From NCBI RefSeq assembly GCF_034931125.1, contig NZ_JAYGHM010000025.1:36590-100589 (forward strand): 64,000 bases of DNA. Direction: 5' to 3'. The notes under the pieces were generated by a model. The model worked only from the letters and a program-made list of their open reading frames with translations. It did no database searches and was not told the DNA's origin. Source of the stretch: Rivularia sp034931125 (GTDB lineage: Bacteria; Cyanobacteriota; Cyanobacteriia; Cyanobacteriales; Nostocaceae). The stretch's first letter is position 1. Every line of letters starts with the position of its first letter. The translations under genes were made by a program, and so were the position numbers. Positions 62,000 through 64,000 of this stretch are shown piece after piece.

Positions 62000-63118
62000 A
62001 TGTCTGTTAATTCTGTAGCTTCTTCTAAACCTCCCGTTCCTCAATCCCCGAAACTCTCTATTCCTCCTTTGTTGGGAGCATCCTTGTCAGAACTTACAGA
62101 TTGGGTACAGCAACACGAACAACCAGCTTACAGAGGAAAACAGTTGCATCAGTGGATATACCAAAGAGGCGCTCGTTCTTTGAGTGATATTACTGTATTC
62201 TCTAAACAGTGGCGGGAATCTGTAGCAGAAATCTCGGTAGGACGTTCTACTCTACATCATCGTTCTACCGCTCCCGACGGTACCGTAAAATATCTTTTGG
62301 AACTAGCAGATGGAGAAGTTATCGAAACCGTTGGGATTCCCACTTTTAAGAAATGGGGAAAAAATAATCGACAAGCAGAAAATTCAGAAGATTTAGAACG
62401 TCTAACGGTTTGCGTTTCTACTCAAGTTGGTTGTCCGATGGCTTGCAATTTCTGTGCTACTGGTAAAGGTGGTTACAAGCGAAATTTAGGTCGTCACGAA
62501 ATTGTAGACCAAGTTTTGACCGTACAGGAAGACTTTGGACAGCGAGTTAGCCATATCGTATTTATGGGTATGGGTGAACCATTATTAAATGTAGATCATA
62601 CTTTAAGCGCGATTCAGTGCCTTAATAAAGATGTAGGAATTGGACAGCGTAACTTAACGCTTTCCACAGTGGGTATTCCCGGACGCATTCGTCATCTTGC
62701 AAAACATCGTCTTCAAATCACTCTTGCTGTCAGTCTCCACGCACCTAATCAAGAGTTGCGAGAAGAACTTATTCCCAGCGCTCACAAATATAAAATTGAA
62801 GAATTACTTGCTGAATGTCGCGATTATGTAGAAATGACCGGACGACGTGTATCTTTTGAATATATTTTGCTCGCCGGTGTGAACGACCTCCCAGAACACG
62901 CTCACCAACTATCGCGGCAATTACGCGGATTTCAAAGTCACGTAAATTTGATACCCTACAATCCCATTGAAGAATCAGAATATAAGCGCCCCCCCTACGA
63001 TCGCATTCAAGCTTTTGTACAAGCCTTAGAAAAACACCACATAGCACACAGCGTTCGTTACTCCCGTGGTTTAGAAGCCGACGCTGCTTGCGGACAGTTA
63101 CGTGCTGGGAAAAAGTAG
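62000..63118 (+). CDS. rlmN: Dual-specificity RNA methyltransferase RlmN
   Basis: A 372-residue radical SAM enzyme that methylates C2 of adenosine 2503 in 23S rRNA and of A37 in some tRNAs. The cluster cysteines are Cys145, Cys149 and Cys152 in GCPMACNFCATG. The second catalytic Cys is in ADAACGQL near the end, and MGMGEPLLN and SLHAPNQELREELIP follow the family. The N-terminal accessory domain has PAYRGKQLHQWIYQRG. A low-complexity 28-residue start differs from most relatives, which begin closer to LSELTDWV. Complete and normal in length. Confidence 0.95.
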   Translation: MSVNSVASSKPPVPQSPKLSIPPLLGASLSELTDWVQQHEQPAYRGKQLHQWIYQRGARSLSDITVFSKQWRESVAEISVGRSTLHHRSTAPDGTVKYLLELADGEVIETVGIPTFKKWGKNNRQAENSEDLERLTVCVSTQVGCPMACNFCATGKGGYKRNLGRHEIVDQVLTVQEDFGQRVSHIVFMGMGEPLLNVDHTLSAIQCLNKDVGIGQRNLTLSTVGIPGRIRHLAKHRLQITLAVSLHAPNQELREELIPSAHKYKIEELLAECRDYVEMTGRRVSFEYILLAGVNDLPEHAHQLSRQLRGFQSHVNLIPYNPIEESEYKRPPYDRIQAFVQALEKHHIAHSVRYSRGLEADAACGQLRAGKK

Positions 63119-63196
63119 GATGGGGAGATGGGGAGATGGGGGGACAAGGGGACAAGGGGACAAAAAGAATTTTAACCTTTAACCTATGCCCTTTTT

Positions 63197-63376
63197 TTAT
63201 TTATTTGCGTAAATACCGGGTGCGTAAGCTTCAATTACTCTTCCGGTACGGGTACAGTTAATCATTAAATAATCGCATTTTGCACATTGGGTACGACATA
63301 TTTGGCTTTCATCAATATGATGTCTTTCACATTTGTTTCCACAGTTAGAACAACAAACTTTTTGTATTATTCTCAT
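63197..63376 (-). CDS. Small cysteine-rich zinc-ribbon-like protein
   Basis: A 59-residue frame, with ATG at 63376 and TAA at 63197. The peptide has eight Cys: at 8, 9, 12, 16 (VCCSNCGNKC), 27, 31, 34 (ICRTQCAKC) and 42. The CxxC pairs suit one zinc or Fe-S site. The ending YAPGIYANK matches, from memory, small cyanobacterial proteins that are often mislabelled as PriA-related helicase pieces; it has no helicase motif. It is convergent with rlmN, 79 bases away. Function unknown. Confidence 0.7.
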   Translation of the reverse strand: MRIIQKVCCSNCGNKCERHHIDESQICRTQCAKCDYLMINCTRTGRVIEAYAPGIYANK

Positions 63377-64000
63377 TTTTAAACCTGCTTTTGTAATATT
63401 TAGGATAATTTGGTGTTACTTTCGGTTCGTTACCTTTTAGATGCTCGATTCACATTGATTTTATGGATATTTCATAGAATTCAGTTTGAGACCTGTACAG
63501 CAGAGCAATATTTATATGTGTTTTTTATTGTCTTACTCTTGAGACCCTTTGCCATCCAACTTTAGATACAAAAATGATTGAATGAACGCGATTTATATAT
63601 TTCGATTGGGCGATTGTTGTCATTTATCCTTTGAGACCGCTTGGTTTAGAGTCATTCTAGAATAACCTAACTAGATTTATAATTTGTAAAAACATTATTA
63701 TTTTTTAAACAAGTTTGATTTATAACATCTTTATAGTTAAAATAACGAAATATGAAGATGAAGCCGTAAAGGATTGGGGCTAAAAATAGAAATACAGACA
63801 AAATTTGAGTAAATATTCCGAAAATACTCCGAATATTCGATTTACGATAGATTTATTTTATTTGTTAATCTAATGGTAGGTAATGGGTAATGGACAATGG
63901 GTAATTGATAGCTGATTTATTCAGTTGTAAGTTACCCATAATTTTTTATTTGTTTGAATTTTGGTAGGCAATAAATATCAAATAGCGGTTATTAAGTAGA
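63377..64000. other. Right-edge intergenic region
   Basis: About 620 AT-rich bases to the window end. No open frame, tRNA or conserved repeat beyond short AATGGGTAATGG-type low-complexity units near 63880-63910. The promoter of the cysteine-rich protein should lie in the first part. Confidence 0.4.

Overview
The window looks like a chromosomal segment of a filamentous, probably heterocyst-forming cyanobacterium (Nostocales; Calothrix/Rivularia-like is a guess). Evidence: AT-rich DNA with many HIP1 octamers (GCGATCGC), heptameric tandem repeats between genes, a phylloquinone gene set (menF, menA, menC, menE, menI), tocopherol cyclase, a single-domain helical carotenoid protein, a BicA/SulP transporter and a DevBCA-type exporter. 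Three runs of N (3266-3334, 11701-11824, 58267-58655) are assembly gaps, each bounded by GTTA-type repeat sequence.

Layout. 1-6.5 kb: the start of a PBP4-type carboxypeptidase leaving the left edge, then the lipid genes plsX-fabH-fabD-plsC, an AI-2E/PerM membrane protein and a DUF2288 protein. 6.7-13.5 kb: a YdcF protein, tRNA-Arg(CCU), tocopherol cyclase, a Pro/Gln-rich membrane protein, two tandem metallophosphoesterases and a helical carotenoid protein. 13.5-22 kb: a GMC oxidoreductase, an Lhr-like helicase and three MscS channels. 22-26.7 kb: a DUF4336 protein, a shortened RDD protein, a cysteine desulfurase, and a histidine kinase preceded by a MetOD1 protein. 27.6-31.4 kb: a sulfur island (SufS/NifS-fold PLP enzyme, sulfite-oxidase-like molybdoenzyme, TauE/SafE exporter). 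31.4-34.3 kb: a PstS-like lipoprotein and a histidine kinase 6 bp apart. 34.8-40.2 kb: an SDR protein, a TetR regulator with an extra ribbon-helix-helix-like tail, and devBCA with a palindrome in its promoter. 40.2-51.2 kb: a Ser/Thr kinase, a DUF262-HEPN pair with overlapping genes, a SulP transporter, and ATPase/TerB-C-like/DUF815 genes. 52-54.6 kb: an APH-type kinase and a HopA1-family protein. 54.7-61.4 kb: phylloquinone genes interrupted by a repeat-rich island with a solo IS200/IS605-like right end. 61.5-64 kb: a MIF-like protein, rlmN and a 59-residue cysteine-rich protein.

The systems most worth following are the APH-HopA1 pair (resembles the kinase/lyase pair that dehydrates Ser/Thr in class V lanthipeptides and thioamitides), the DUF262-HEPN module (probable defence or toxin system), the sulfur island (possible sulfinate-to-sulfite-to-sulfate route), and the dispersed DUF2791 ATPase, TerB-C-like coiled-coil protein and Lhr-like helicase, which recall a Ter-linked nucleic-acid-processing system. 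All family calls were made by reading motifs; no database search was run.
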